A stretch of DNA of 16,123 bases from DASXBJ01 sp036491755 (GTDB lineage: Bacteria > Chloroflexota > Dormibacteria > Dormibacterales > Dormibacteraceae). The stretch lies in the NCBI GenBank assembly GCA_036491755.1, contig DASXBJ010000107.1, positions 1 to 16,123 on the forward strand, written 5' to 3'. Shown here one piece after another: positions 6,775-13,658 of the stretch. Positions within the stretch are counted from its first letter, which is position 1; each line of letters opens with the position of its first letter. A program made the position numbers and the translations under genes. Below the pieces are notes generated by a model, which saw only the letters and a list, made by a program, of their open reading frames with translations, was not told where the DNA came from and ran no database searches.

Positions 6775-7329
6775 TTGCCGCCGGAGAGCCGTGACCGAAT
6801 GATCCGCAGCGCCGCGTCGCTGATCCGATCTCGCGGCGTCAACGCCACCTCGTTCTCAGACGTGCTCGCGGACAGCGGGGCGCCGCGCGGCTCGATCTAC
6901 CACCACTTTCCGGACGGCAAGGACCAGCTGGCGGACGAGGCGATCGCGTGGACCTCGGAACGCGTCCTGGCCCACCTCCGCGCGGGGTCTCCATCCTCCC
7001 CGCCAGAAGTGCTCAGCCGGTTCATCGAGATGTGGCGTCAGGTCGTGGTGGCCTCCGGTGGCAGGGCCGGCTGCGTGGTGGCCGGTGTCGCGATCGACAC
7101 CTGGGGGGAGGGGAGCCAGCTCGACCTCGTGCGGGCCACGTTCCGGTCATGGGTGGCCGCGCTCGCCGAGCAGCTCGCATCGGTTGGCGTCCCCTCGCAA
7201 CGCGCGTCCGCGATCGCGACGGCAACGCTGGCCTCGATGGAGGGCGCTTTGATCCTGTGCCGCGCCGAGCGAGACGTGGGGCCCCTGAACACGGTGGCGG
7301 ATGAGCTGATACGCCTCGTCCAGCCGTGA
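6775..7329 (+). CDS. TetR/AcrR transcriptional regulator, LmrA/YxaF-like
   Basis: Encodes 184 residues from TTG at 6775. The codon just before it is an in-frame TAG, so no upstream start is possible, and GAGGA (6763-6767) sits 7 nt away; ATG at codon 9 is the fallback. The N-terminal TetR helix-turn-helix is clear: AASLIRSRGVNATSFSDVLADSGAPRGSIYHHFPDGKDQL (residues 13-52). The C-terminal ligand domain (RAGCVVAGVAID at about 96-107, then WGEGSQLDLVRATFRSW) resembles the LmrA/YxaF group that responds to small aromatic or drug-like compounds. Paired inverted repeats upstream suggest it represses itself and the divergent tautomerase. The ligand is unknown. It converges with the RibD/DHFR-fold gene at 11 nt. 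Confidence 0.9.
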   Translation: MPPESRDRMIRSAASLIRSRGVNATSFSDVLADSGAPRGSIYHHFPDGKDQLADEAIAWTSERVLAHLRAGSPSSPPEVLSRFIEMWRQVVVASGGRAGCVVAGVAIDTWGEGSQLDLVRATFRSWVAALAEQLASVGVPSQRASAIATATLASMEGALILCRAERDVGPLNTVADELIRLVQP

Positions 7330-7340
7330 ACGCGCGGCGC

Positions 7341-7982
7341 CTAGGCCGGATGGACGACTCGGTACCGCACGTGGGTGACCGCCGGCGAGGCGACCACGTT
7401 GACCGGCTCGAGTATGGGGTCGCCGACATCGTCCAGCAGCCTCTCCCCACGGCCCAGCACGACCGGGACGATGTGCAGATGCAGCTCGTCAAGCAGGCCG
7501 GCAGCCAGGTATTGACGCACGGTGCTCGCCCCGCCAGCGATCTGGATGTTTCCGTCTCCGGCCACGCTCTTCGCCTCGTGGAGCGCCGCCTCGATCCCCT
7601 GCGTGACGAAGTTGAAGGTCGTTCCGCCAAGCATTTTCAGCGGCTCGCGCGGAAAGTGGGTCAGGACGAAGACCGGAGCGTGGTAAGGAGGCTCTTCGCC
7701 CCACCAACCTGACCAGTCCATGTCCCATCTGCCCCGGCCGGGACCGAACATATTCCGGCCCATGATGTAGGCGCCGGTGCCGGCGGACTGCGTCTCGACG
7801 ATCTCCGAGTCGGCCGTGTCCTCTCCGCCTTCGGACCCCTGCCGTCTGCGCCAGCTCGCCGTGTTGAACACCCATTGGTGCAGGCGCATCCCGCCCTGGC
7901 CGAGTGGATCGTCGAGGCTCTGGTCCGGCCCGGCGACGAAGCCGTCGAGCGAGATCGAGATGTTGCACGTGACGATGCCCAT
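7341..7982 (-). CDS. Dihydrofolate reductase/RibD C-terminal family protein
   Basis: Encodes 213 residues of the RibD_C/DHFR-like fold, a group of small NADPH-dependent reductases mostly of unknown substrate. Landmarks are NISISLDGFVAGPDQS (7-22), AYIMGRNMFGPG (71-82), PVFVLTHFPREP (103-114), IQIAGGASTVRQYLAAGLLDELHLHIVPVVLGRGERLL (147-183). The ATG at 7982 is the only sensible start because TGA ends the frame two codons upstream. A GAGG lies only 1 nt from the ATG, too close for normal initiation, so a leaderless message is possible (CATGAT, -10-like, ends 6 nt before the ATG). A WRRRQ-rich insertion and acidic stretch at about 44-62 interrupt the first half, as in many long members. Not a true folate reductase by sequence. 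Confidence 0.88.
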   Translation of the reverse strand: MGIVTCNISISLDGFVAGPDQSLDDPLGQGGMRLHQWVFNTASWRRRQGSEGGEDTADSEIVETQSAGTGAYIMGRNMFGPGRGRWDMDWSGWWGEEPPYHAPVFVLTHFPREPLKMLGGTTFNFVTQGIEAALHEAKSVAGDGNIQIAGGASTVRQYLAAGLLDELHLHIVPVVLGRGERLLDDVGDPILEPVNVVASPAVTHVRYRVVHPA

Positions 7983-8093
7983 ACCTCAATCATGCCTGCT
8001 TCGTCACCGCCACCACGGCCGTCGCCTGGCTTGGGATGCGGCGCCGACCGAGTCATCACAGCCTCCGACGATCGTCAGATCAGACCGCGCGCT

Positions 8094-8489
8094 TCAGCGA
8101 TGCCTGAGCTCACGCGCCTGTTGCGGCGGCACCATCGCAAGCCACGCGTCGACGAGTGCGTCGCGCAACGCCCGCCGGTCGACCTTCGTGAGCTGGATCA
8201 TGATCGCGGCGAATCCGTCGAAGTGCGGGATCGTGAAGAAGCCATCCGCGTGCGCCATCAAGACAACGTCCTTCTGTTCCAGGTTGGCGACCCGCAGGGC
8301 CAGAAACGGCCCCTCGGGGGGCGTGACGTCGCCAAACCTTCTCAGGTCTGCCTTCGTGAACGGCCTCTCCCACGCGAACGCCTTGCCTGCGACAAACCAC
8401 GTCCGATTGCCGCGTCGATCGGCTTCGGAGACGCCGGGCATGGCCAGGGCGAGACGGGCGACGTCGTCGAAGGTGGCCACGAACCTCAA
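8094..8489 (-). CDS. MmcQ/YjbR family protein
   Basis: Encodes 131 residues of the MmcQ/YjbR family (CyaY-like, double-wing DNA-binding-like fold; biochemical role unknown). Typical features are an N-terminal FDDVARLALAMPGVSEADR (7-25), TWFVAGKAFAW (30-40), FLALRVANLEQKDVVLMAHADGFFTIPHF (62-90) and a C-terminal helix LRDALVDAWLAMVP. The start is TTG at 8489, with an AAGG about 10 nt upstream; a GTG three codons in is an alternative. It lies downstream of tRNA-Ala on the same strand with about 120 nt between. The C-terminus is followed by a 111-nt gap before the RibD/DHFR-fold gene, in which no further gene is seen. Confidence 0.85.
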   Translation of the reverse strand: MRFVATFDDVARLALAMPGVSEADRRGNRTWFVAGKAFAWERPFTKADLRRFGDVTPPEGPFLALRVANLEQKDVVLMAHADGFFTIPHFDGFAAIMIQLTKVDRRALRDALVDAWLAMVPPQQARELRHR

Positions 8490-8563
8490 TTTAGGACGAC
8501 CTTCTCAGGGCCTTGACCCTCGACCGCGAACCACAACCCCAATCCCTCGGTAATCGCCGGCTG

Positions 8564-8592
8564 GTGCACAATGCCTTGCAACAGGCGTGCAC
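8564..8592 (-). other. Bulged hairpin in the tRNA-Ala/YjbR spacer
   Basis: GTGCAC (8564-8569) pairs with GTGCAC (8587-8592) and GCCT (8573-8576) with AGGC (8583-8586), giving a 10-bp stem with a 3-nt bulge and a 6-nt loop. It lies downstream of tRNA-Ala and before the YjbR start on the same strand. It could help end the tRNA transcript or sit in the YjbR leader. Function is not shown by sequence. Confidence 0.3.
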
Positions 8593-8594
8593 GA

Positions 8595-8610
8595 TGTCCT
8601 AGACAGGACA
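8595..8610 (-). terminator. Short hairpin directly after tRNA-Ala
   Basis: A perfect 6-bp stem, TGTCCT with AGGACA around a 4-nt loop, begins 2 nt beyond the encoded CCA end of the tRNA. There is no T-tract after it, so it may be a 3' trailer processing element rather than an efficient terminator. Confidence 0.3.
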
Positions 8611-8612
8611 AT

Positions 8613-8688
8613 TGGTGGACCCGAGGGGATTCGAACCCCTGACCTTCTGACTGCCAGTCAGACGCGCTCCCAACTGCGCCACGGGCCC
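8613..8688 (-). tRNA. tRNA-Ala (anticodon GGC), CCA encoded
   Basis: The minus strand folds into a full cloverleaf. Acceptor GGGCCCG pairs with CGGGTCC, with one G-U pair, followed by discriminator A and an encoded CCA (8613-8615). The anticodon arm is TCTGA-CTGGCAG-TCAGA with anticodon GGC, reading GCC (Ala). The T arm contains GGTTCGAATCC. The 76-nt length with CCA is standard. Short ORFs called across this gene on the same strand are artefacts. Confidence 0.96.
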
Positions 8689-8775
8689 GCACGACGACTT
8701 GGGAGTTAAGGATACCGCCCTCCCTGTGGTGGGCCCCCAGGCGCCGTTAACATCTTCGACGGCTCCTGCCACCCC

Positions 8776-9456
8776 ATGCGAACGCGCGAAATCGAATCTA
8801 AAGATCTGAAGGGCGGGGGCTATCTTGCGCTGCCTGAAGGCGACGGGCCGCATCCCGGCGTGGTGGTGATTCACGAGGCATACGGACTCAACGACAACAT
8901 CAAAGGCATCACTCGCCGCTTCGCGGACGAGGGTTATGCCGCACTAGCCGTCGACCTCTTCACCGATCGCAACCGCGCCGTGTGCATGACGCGTTACATG
9001 GCCGGCATGCTGCTGGGCTCGGTGAACCGTTACGGCGTTTTCGACCTCAAGTCCGCACTGACCCTGCTCGCCAAAATGCCGGAGGTTGACGCCAAACGAC
9101 TGGGCGCGATCGGCTTCTGCATGGGCGGAGGTTTCGCGATCGCTTGGGCCTGCACCGACTCGCGACTGAAAGCGATTGCCCCCTTCTACGGCGCCAACCC
9201 GCGACCGATCGAGTTGGCCAGCCGCCTTTGCCCCGTGGTCGGTTCCTACCCCGAGAAAGACTTCACAGCCCGCGCCGGCCGCTCCCTCGAGCAGCAGCTC
9301 GAGACGAACGGCATCGCCCACGACATCAAGATCTACCCTGGCGCTCGCCACTCGTTCTTTAACGACAGCCGCCCCGCGTATGACAAAGAAGCCGCGGAAG
9401 ACTCGTGGCTAAGAGTTACGAGTTTCTTCGCGGACCACCTGGCCGCCACGAGCTAG
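8776..9456 (+). CDS. Dienelactone hydrolase family protein
   Basis: Encodes 226 residues of the DLH branch of alpha/beta hydrolases. The Cys-Asp-His triad is visible: Cys115 in the nucleophile elbow GFCMGGG, Asp162 in SYPEKDFTA and His192 in YPGARHSFFND. Glu34 in VIHEAYGLN is the residue that in classical DLH controls the catalytic cysteine. Classical DLH opens dienelactones from chlorocatechol degradation, but many homologues are general esterases or act on unknown esters; no chlorocatechol genes are nearby. The ATG has no ribosome-binding site within 15 nt, so initiation is weak or near-leaderless. Its 3' end overlaps the convergent helicase gene by 41 bp. No signal peptide, so cytoplasmic. 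Confidence 0.9.
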   Translation: MRTREIESKDLKGGGYLALPEGDGPHPGVVVIHEAYGLNDNIKGITRRFADEGYAALAVDLFTDRNRAVCMTRYMAGMLLGSVNRYGVFDLKSALTLLAKMPEVDAKRLGAIGFCMGGGFAIAWACTDSRLKAIAPFYGANPRPIELASRLCPVVGSYPEKDFTARAGRSLEQQLETNGIAHDIKIYPGARHSFFNDSRPAYDKEAAEDSWLRVTSFFADHLAATS

Positions 9457-10651
9457 TCCCGCGGCGGCGCGTGATTCCGCGCGGGCTGCGAGCTTTCGGT
9501 GCGGCGTGACTCTGCATCGGCCGGGACTCTCGATAGAGCCAAGTGCCCTCATCGACCAGCTGTTTGGTGTCAATCTCGCGTATCTCAGGAGCGCCCTGGC
9601 GGCTCAGCTTTACCCAGGCCGGCTCATCCTCTGGCGTGACGAACGTAAGCGCGCGGCCGGCCTCCCCCATTCGCGCCGTGCGGCCCACGCGATGCGTGAG
9701 CCATTGCGCTGAATCCGGGAGCTCGAAGTTGACGACCAGCCCAACGCTGTCCACGTCAATCCCGCGCGCCGCCACGTTGGTGGCGACCAGGATCTGCGTG
9801 CGTCCCTCGCGGAACGAGGCCATCGCCCGATCGCGAACTGATTGCGACAGGTTGCCCTGCAGCTCGATTGAGTTGTGCCCCATCTGGCGCAGGTTCTTGT
9901 TGAGTTTCGTGACGCCATGCTTGGTGCGACCGAACACGATCGCGCTACCACCGTGCCGGCGCAACAGCTTGCTCAGCGTCTGCAGCTTCGACTCACTGTC
10001 CACTCGCAACATCCCGTGCTCGAGCAGGTCCTCGTGCTCCGACTCGATCTTGATCTCGACCGGCTCGTGCGTGTGCTTCTCGACCATTCGCTCAACCCAG
10101 CTCGGCATAGTGGCCGAGGCCAGAGCAGTCTGCGGCTCGTACGTCAGGCCGAGTATTTTCTCCACGGACGGCGCGAAGCCCGCGTCCAGCATCTCGTCCG
10201 CCTCATCCAGCACGAGATACTCGATCCGCGACAGCGAGAGCAAGCCCTGTCCCACCATATCGAGGATGCGCCCGGGTGTGCCCACGACAACATCAACCCC
10301 ACGTCGCAAGGCAAGACGCTGCGTGGCGTAACCGACCCCGCCGTACAACACGGTGGACCGCAGACCCGTGGTCAGCGACCGGAGCACCTTTTCGACCTGC
10401 AGCGCAAGCTCGCGAGTCGGCGTGACCAGCAGTGCCCGCGGCCCCGAGCCGCCACGTGGCAATCGCTCGATCATAGGAACGAGGAAAGCCAATGTTTTGC
10501 CCGACCCTGTCGGAGCCTCGATAACCACGTCCCGGCCCGCGAGCAGGGCCGGAATCGCCTCAGCCTGGACCTTGACCGGTTCCGAGATGCCCTGCGCGGC
10601 CAGGGCGGCAACTGTGCGCGGGCTCACGCCCGCTTCTGCGAATGTAGACAA
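9416..10651 (-). CDS. DEAD-box ATP-dependent RNA helicase
   Basis: Encodes 411 residues with all core motifs in order: Q motif around GISEPVKVQ (21-29), Walker A APTGSGKT (46-53), PTRELA (78-83), TPGR (125-128), DEAD (149-152), SAT (179-181), VFGRTK, ATNVAARGID (290-299) and HRVGRTAR (320-327). The C-terminal tail (about 380-411) is short, Arg/Ser/Pro/Gly-rich and basic, a typical RNA-binding extension. It unwinds short RNA duplexes in ribosome assembly or mRNA turnover; the exact paralogue cannot be told. The TTG start at 10651 has an AGGAG site 6 nt upstream. The last 13 codons overlap the end of the dienelactone hydrolase gene on the other strand. Confidence 0.95.
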   Translation of the reverse strand: MSTFAEAGVSPRTVAALAAQGISEPVKVQAEAIPALLAGRDVVIEAPTGSGKTLAFLVPMIERLPRGGSGPRALLVTPTRELALQVEKVLRSLTTGLRSTVLYGGVGYATQRLALRRGVDVVVGTPGRILDMVGQGLLSLSRIEYLVLDEADEMLDAGFAPSVEKILGLTYEPQTALASATMPSWVERMVEKHTHEPVEIKIESEHEDLLEHGMLRVDSESKLQTLSKLLRRHGGSAIVFGRTKHGVTKLNKNLRQMGHNSIELQGNLSQSVRDRAMASFREGRTQILVATNVAARGIDVDSVGLVVNFELPDSAQWLTHRVGRTARMGEAGRALTFVTPEDEPAWVKLSRQGAPEIREIDTKQLVDEGTWLYRESRPMQSHAAPKARSPRGITRRRGTSSWRPGGPRRNS

Positions 10652-10737
10652 CGTATTCTCCTGATCCTCTCGTTTCTTTTATTTGCGACGATCAGGACAC
10701 CGTAACTTGACGGCGAGAGAGGACCCGAGCGGAGCGG

Positions 10738-10751
10738 GCCGGCGAACCGGC
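10738..10751. other. Small hairpin in the helicase/SDR divergent spacer
   Basis: GCCGG and CCGGC pair around a CGAA tetraloop in the 142-nt divergent spacer. It may be a leader structure for the rightward SDR gene or chance in GC-rich sequence. No clear promoter for either gene was found here; a TTGACG (10707-10712) lacks a matching -10. Confidence 0.25.
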
Positions 10752-10793
10752 TGTGGCAATGAGTGTACGGGGAATGACGAGGCTGGCGCTTAA

Positions 10794-11564
10794 ATGAACG
10801 TTTTGGTCACCGGCGGCACGGGCGCGCTCGGCCGCCGTGTCGTCCAGCAGCTGCGGGAGGCCGGACATCGCGCGCGCATCCTCAGCCGCCACCCCAAGGG
10901 CCACGTCGATGCCGTCCAGGGCGACCTCTCCACCGGCGAGGGGCTCCTGAAGGCTGTCAACGGCATGGACGCGATCATCCACGCCGGGTCCGCAACCCGC
11001 GAGCTGTTCAAGGGAAGGGCGACCGACGTTGTCGGCACGCGCCGCCTTCTAGCGATGGCGCGCGAGGCGCGCGTCAGACATGTGGTTTACGTGTCGATCG
11101 TTGGCATGGAGGGCATCGCCTACCCCTATTACAAGACCAAGCTCGCGACCGAGGCGGTCGTGCGCGAGAACATCATTCCCTGGTCGATCCTGCGCGCGAC
11201 GCAATTCCACACCCTGATGGAGGTGTTCCTGGGCACCTTCAGCAAGATCCCCGGCCTGGCAACCGTGCCGTTCAGGTGGCGATTCCAACCGGTTGACACG
11301 AAGGACGTCGCACGGCGTCTCATCGATGTCGTGACGGGCGAGCCGGCGGGCATGCTCGCCGACTTCGGCGGTCCCGAGGTTCGGGACCTGAAGAGCATGG
11401 CCGTCTCCTGGCTCGCGGCCCGCAAGGACAATCGGCGGCTCATCAACCTGCGGCTCCCGATCAAGTTCAGCCGGCAGGTCGCCGACGGTAAGTTGCTCTG
11501 TCCTGACCACACGGACGGCACAATCACGTTTGAGCAATACCTGAACGAGAAGTACGGGACATGA
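10794..11564 (+). CDS. Atypical SDR / NmrA-like NAD(P)-binding protein
   Basis: Encodes 256 residues with an N-terminal Rossmann fold: MNVLVTGGTGALGRRV with TGGTGALG at 6-13, Arg28 and Arg32 after the second strand (favouring NADP), GDLSTGEGLLKAVNGMDAIIHAG (43-65) and YVSIVGMEGI (99-108). Tyr112/Lys116 in PYYKTK give a YxxxK pair, and SILRATQFHTLM (131-142) is typical of the NmrA/atypical-SDR group. Members act as quinone or flavonoid reductases, or as redox sensors. The stop overlaps the ATG of the membrane-protein gene (ATGA), so the two are translationally coupled and may work together. A GAGG 11 nt upstream is a weak ribosome-binding site. Confidence 0.88.
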   Translation: MNVLVTGGTGALGRRVVQQLREAGHRARILSRHPKGHVDAVQGDLSTGEGLLKAVNGMDAIIHAGSATRELFKGRATDVVGTRRLLAMAREARVRHVVYVSIVGMEGIAYPYYKTKLATEAVVRENIIPWSILRATQFHTLMEVFLGTFSKIPGLATVPFRWRFQPVDTKDVARRLIDVVTGEPAGMLADFGGPEVRDLKSMAVSWLAARKDNRRLINLRLPIKFSRQVADGKLLCPDHTDGTITFEQYLNEKYGT

Positions 11565-12055
11565 TCGAGCGCCTGGTAGATCGCTTCGGGCGAACGGGCA
11601 CCGCCGCGCTCACCAGCCTGATGTGGGCGGTGCCGCTGTCCGCGTGGGCCGGGTCCTGGGACCTCTCGCCGGTCGACAAGACGGCCTACCCGTGGGTGGC
11701 CCTGAGCATCGGGCTCGTAATGCTCCTCGTGTGGCTCGTGGTGCTCAGCCGTCTCAGCCAGGCCCCGGCATCCACGAGGCCGCACCGCCTGGACTTCCGG
11801 CAGATGTCCACCTCCGAAAAGCGCTGGGGCCTTGGCCTGGCCGCCTTTTTCACCGGTCTTGTCGCCTGGCTCAGCGGCGCCGCGACCGTGGATTGGACGC
11901 CCCTGGGCCCGGCTCTGCAGTCGGGCAGGTTGGGCCCGATCCTGCTGACGGCGGCGCTGCTCGCGTATCTCCTGATCATGCTCGCCGGCATATGGGTCAC
12001 CTGGCGCAGGTCAGCCGAAGCGTTCCGGCGCCGCAGGGCAGCCGTCCTGGAATAG
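11561..12055 (+). CDS. Small integral membrane protein, unknown function
   Basis: Encodes 164 residues that I do not recognise. Hydrophobic segments lie at about residues 14-30 (weak), 44-64 (YPWVALSIGLVMLLVWLVVL), 90-109 (GLGLAAFFTGLVAWLSGAAT) and 125-147 (GPILLTAALLAYLLIMLAGIWV), so three or four transmembrane helices are predicted. The loop at about 65-88 is polar and basic, and the C-terminus is strongly basic (WRRSAEAFRRRRA), which by the positive-inside rule places both in the cytoplasm. The ATG overlaps the stop of the SDR gene as ATGA; the pair is probably one operon. A membrane redox partner is possible but speculative. Confidence 0.75.
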   Translation: MIERLVDRFGRTGTAALTSLMWAVPLSAWAGSWDLSPVDKTAYPWVALSIGLVMLLVWLVVLSRLSQAPASTRPHRLDFRQMSTSEKRWGLGLAAFFTGLVAWLSGAATVDWTPLGPALQSGRLGPILLTAALLAYLLIMLAGIWVTWRRSAEAFRRRRAAVLE

Positions 12056-12071
12056 TTGCTTGCGCATGCAA
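12056..12071. promoter_or_regulatory. 16-bp near-palindrome upstream of YceI gene, possible MarR operator
   Basis: TTGCTTGC and GCATGCAA form an inverted repeat with a single mismatched pair and no spacer, starting right after the membrane-protein stop and ending 41 bp before the YceI start. MarR proteins bind palindromes of this size, and a MarR gene lies just downstream of YceI. Binding by that regulator is inference. Confidence 0.45.
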
Positions 12072-12111
12072 GTAGTAGAGGGCAACCAATCCAAATTTCC
12101 AGGAGGACCCA

Positions 12112-12660
12112 ATGGTTCAGTACGAAGTCGATCAGCAGCACACGCATCTCGGTTTCACCGCCAAGCACCTCGGCGTATCGACTGTGCGCGGCCGGTTCAA
12201 CAAGTTCGAAGGCCACATCGAAGGCCCCGACGATGACTTCACCAAGGCGCGCGGCGAAGTCAAGATCGAGGTCGCGAGTCTCGAGTCGAGGAGCGACCAG
12301 CGCGACACGCACCTCCGCTCCGCGGACTTCTTCGACGCGGAGAAGTACCCCTACATCACGTTCAAGATCACCAAGATCGATTCGGTCAACGCTGACAAGT
12401 TCCTGGTCACCGGCGACCTCACGGTCAAGGACGTGACCAAGCCCCTGGTGCTCGAAGCGACGCTCGAAGGCCGCATGGCGGACCCGTTCGGCGCCAAAGA
12501 GCGGCTGGGCATCAGCGTGCGCGGCCAGCTGAACCGGATGGACTATGGCCTCAACTGGGACGGCGTCGCCGGCGCGGTGCCATTCGCAAGCCACACCATC
12601 AAGCTCGAGGTCGACGCAGAGATCGTGGTCAAGGCAGCCGAGCTGACCGAAGCCAAGTAA
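12112..12660 (+). CDS. YceI family protein (lipocalin-like polyisoprenoid-binding fold)
   Basis: Encodes 182 residues spanning the full YceI domain: YEVDQQHTHLGFTAKHLGVSTVRGRFNKFEG (4-34), the SDQRDTHLRSADFFDAEKYPYITF block (61-84), FLVTGDLTVKDVTKPLVLEATLEG (96-119) and the closing GVAGAVPFASHTIKLEVDAEIV. YceI barrels bind long isoprenoid lipids. Unlike E. coli YceI there is no signal peptide, so this form is cytoplasmic, as is common in high-GC Gram-positives. An AGGAGG site (12101-12106) lies 5 nt before the ATG, implying strong translation. A 16-bp palindrome upstream and a MarR gene downstream suggest induction by a small molecule or stress. Confidence 0.95.
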   Translation: MVQYEVDQQHTHLGFTAKHLGVSTVRGRFNKFEGHIEGPDDDFTKARGEVKIEVASLESRSDQRDTHLRSADFFDAEKYPYITFKITKIDSVNADKFLVTGDLTVKDVTKPLVLEATLEGRMADPFGAKERLGISVRGQLNRMDYGLNWDGVAGAVPFASHTIKLEVDAEIVVKAAELTEAK

Positions 12661-12674
12661 GGATCCTCCAGGAA

Positions 12675-12703
12675 GAAAGGCCGGGCCTACCGCTCGGCCT
12701 TTC
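12675..12703 (+). terminator. Rho-independent-type terminator after YceI gene
   Basis: GAAAGGCCGGGC (12675-12686) pairs over 12 bp, with one G-U, with GCTCGGCCTTTC (12692-12703) around CTACC. It begins 15 nt after the YceI stop. No long T-run follows beyond the CTTTCCT at its end, but stem length and position make a terminator the best reading. It separates YceI from the MarR gene, whose own transcription would then need a promoter within or just after it. Confidence 0.75.
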
Positions 12704-12714
12704 CTCATCCATGC

Positions 12715-13173
12715 GTGGCTGCGATGAATACCATTGGCAGGGTGAAAAAGGTCAGCCGGACCAAGGTGGTCGAGGTCTGGGAGGGTCTCGCGCGTGTCCA
12801 CAGCTCAATGGCTGCGGCAATCGAGAAGGACATGGTCCCCGGCGCGGGCATCGCTCTCGGTTGGTATGAGGTGCTCACCCACCTCGAGCGCGCTCCCAAC
12901 AACATGCTCCGATTCCAGGAGCTCGCGCGCCTCGCCGGCATCACCGACAGCGGCGCATCACGCCGCATCGAACAGATGATCAAGGCCGGCCTCATCGACC
13001 GGCACCTGTGTCCGGCCGACCGGCGCGGGGTCTACGCGCACCTCACCGCGAAGGGCAGGGCCGCGCAGGAAAAGGCTCACGCCGTGTTCGTGCGCAGCCT
13101 CGAGCACAACCTCGGCAGCCATCTCGAGCCAGACGACGCGGACGCCATGCACGCAGCGCTCTCGCGCCTCTAG
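12715..13173 (+). CDS. MarR family transcriptional regulator
   Basis: Encodes 152 residues from GTG at 12715; ATG at 12724 is equally possible, since neither has a ribosome-binding site. The winged helix-turn-helix is clear: WYEVLTHLERAPNNMLRFQELARLAGITDSGASRRIEQMIKAGLIDR (50-96), then the wing with ADRRGVYAHLTAKGR (101-115, the DRRG turn). N- and C-terminal helices supply the dimer interface. MarR proteins usually repress nearby genes until a phenolic ligand or oxidant binds. A palindrome before YceI is the nearest candidate target. It converges with the SRPBCC gene, leaving 11 nt. Confidence 0.88.
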   Translation: MAAMNTIGRVKKVSRTKVVEVWEGLARVHSSMAAAIEKDMVPGAGIALGWYEVLTHLERAPNNMLRFQELARLAGITDSGASRRIEQMIKAGLIDRHLCPADRRGVYAHLTAKGRAAQEKAHAVFVRSLEHNLGSHLEPDDADAMHAALSRL

Positions 13174-13184
13174 GCCGCGAGTCT

Positions 13185-13607
13185 CTAGATCGCCTCGGCC
13201 TTCTTGGCCAGGTTCTCCAGCAGCGTGCCGAATTCTTTGGAGACCTGCGGCCCCATCATCCCGCCCATCACCGGGCCGAGTGGGCCTCGAACCTCGACGG
13301 TCTGACTGATCTTCGTCCTGCCGGCGCCGGGCTCGATGCGACAGTTGAAGTGAAACAGCGTGCCCGGGACGACTTTGGTTTCGAGCGCGAAGCTGCGGCC
13401 TGGCTGCACGTCGAGGAGCTGCATCTTGTGATGCTGGCCGGCGCGAGTGTTCATGACACCGGTCGTGCCAGACGCAAAGCCGCCCTGCCAATCCATGGTC
13501 GAGACGTTGGGGTTCCAATCGCCCCATGTCGACATATCCGACCAGATGCGCCACACCTTGTCCGGCGAGGCTGTGGTTTCGATTGAGGTCCCGTACTCGC
13601 GAGCCAT
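13185..13607 (-). CDS. SRPBCC (START/Bet v 1-like) family protein
   Basis: Encodes 140 residues from the ATG at 13607, chosen because an AAGGAGG site (13614-13620) lies 6 nt upstream; a longer frame to 13667 is not supported. The sequence fits the polyketide cyclase/CoxG-like SRPBCC group: REYGTSIETTASPDKVWRIWSDMSTWGDWNPNV (3-35), MQLLDVQPGRSFAL in the middle and a long C-terminal helix (about 118-138) rich in Lys/Glu/Leu. These helix-grip folds bind hydrophobic ligands in the cytoplasm; ligand unknown. It is divergent from the YegD-like gene with 51 nt between starts and appears to share its -10 region. Confidence 0.88.
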   Translation of the reverse strand: MAREYGTSIETTASPDKVWRIWSDMSTWGDWNPNVSTMDWQGGFASGTTGVMNTRAGQHHKMQLLDVQPGRSFALETKVVPGTLFHFNCRIEPGAGRTKISQTVEVRGPLGPVMGGMMGPQVSKEFGTLLENLAKKAEAI

Positions 13608-13644
13608 GGCTGCCCTCCTTTGAATATTCAGATGTCCAGAGGCA

Positions 13645-13652
13645 TTTATAGT
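13645..13652. promoter_or_regulatory. Shared symmetric -10 element for divergent SRPBCC and YegD-like genes
   Basis: TTTATAGT reads as TATAGT (13647-13652) rightward and TATAAA (13650-13645) leftward, both close to TATAAT. Rightward, the GTG of the YegD-like gene begins 6 nt after the hexamer, the position expected for a leaderless start. Leftward, the SRPBCC gene would have a leader of about 30 nt carrying its strong ribosome-binding site. A -35-like TTGAAT (13620-13625) is 21 nt from the rightward hexamer, too far to be convincing. Confidence 0.5.
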
Positions 13653-13658
13653 CCGCCG

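Noticed and set aside
8486..8874. Two minus-strand ORFs across the tRNA-Ala gene, with a GPVAQLGARLTGSQKVRGSNPLGS-like peptide in one
   Set aside because: This is the familiar spurious translation of a tRNA gene; the cloverleaf is complete and the ORFs lack ribosome-binding sites and family similarity.
11686..12801. A 371-codon minus-strand ORF opposite the membrane protein and YceI genes
   Set aside because: Shadow frame; it would run through the YceI terminator, and the opposite strand has a clear YceI domain.
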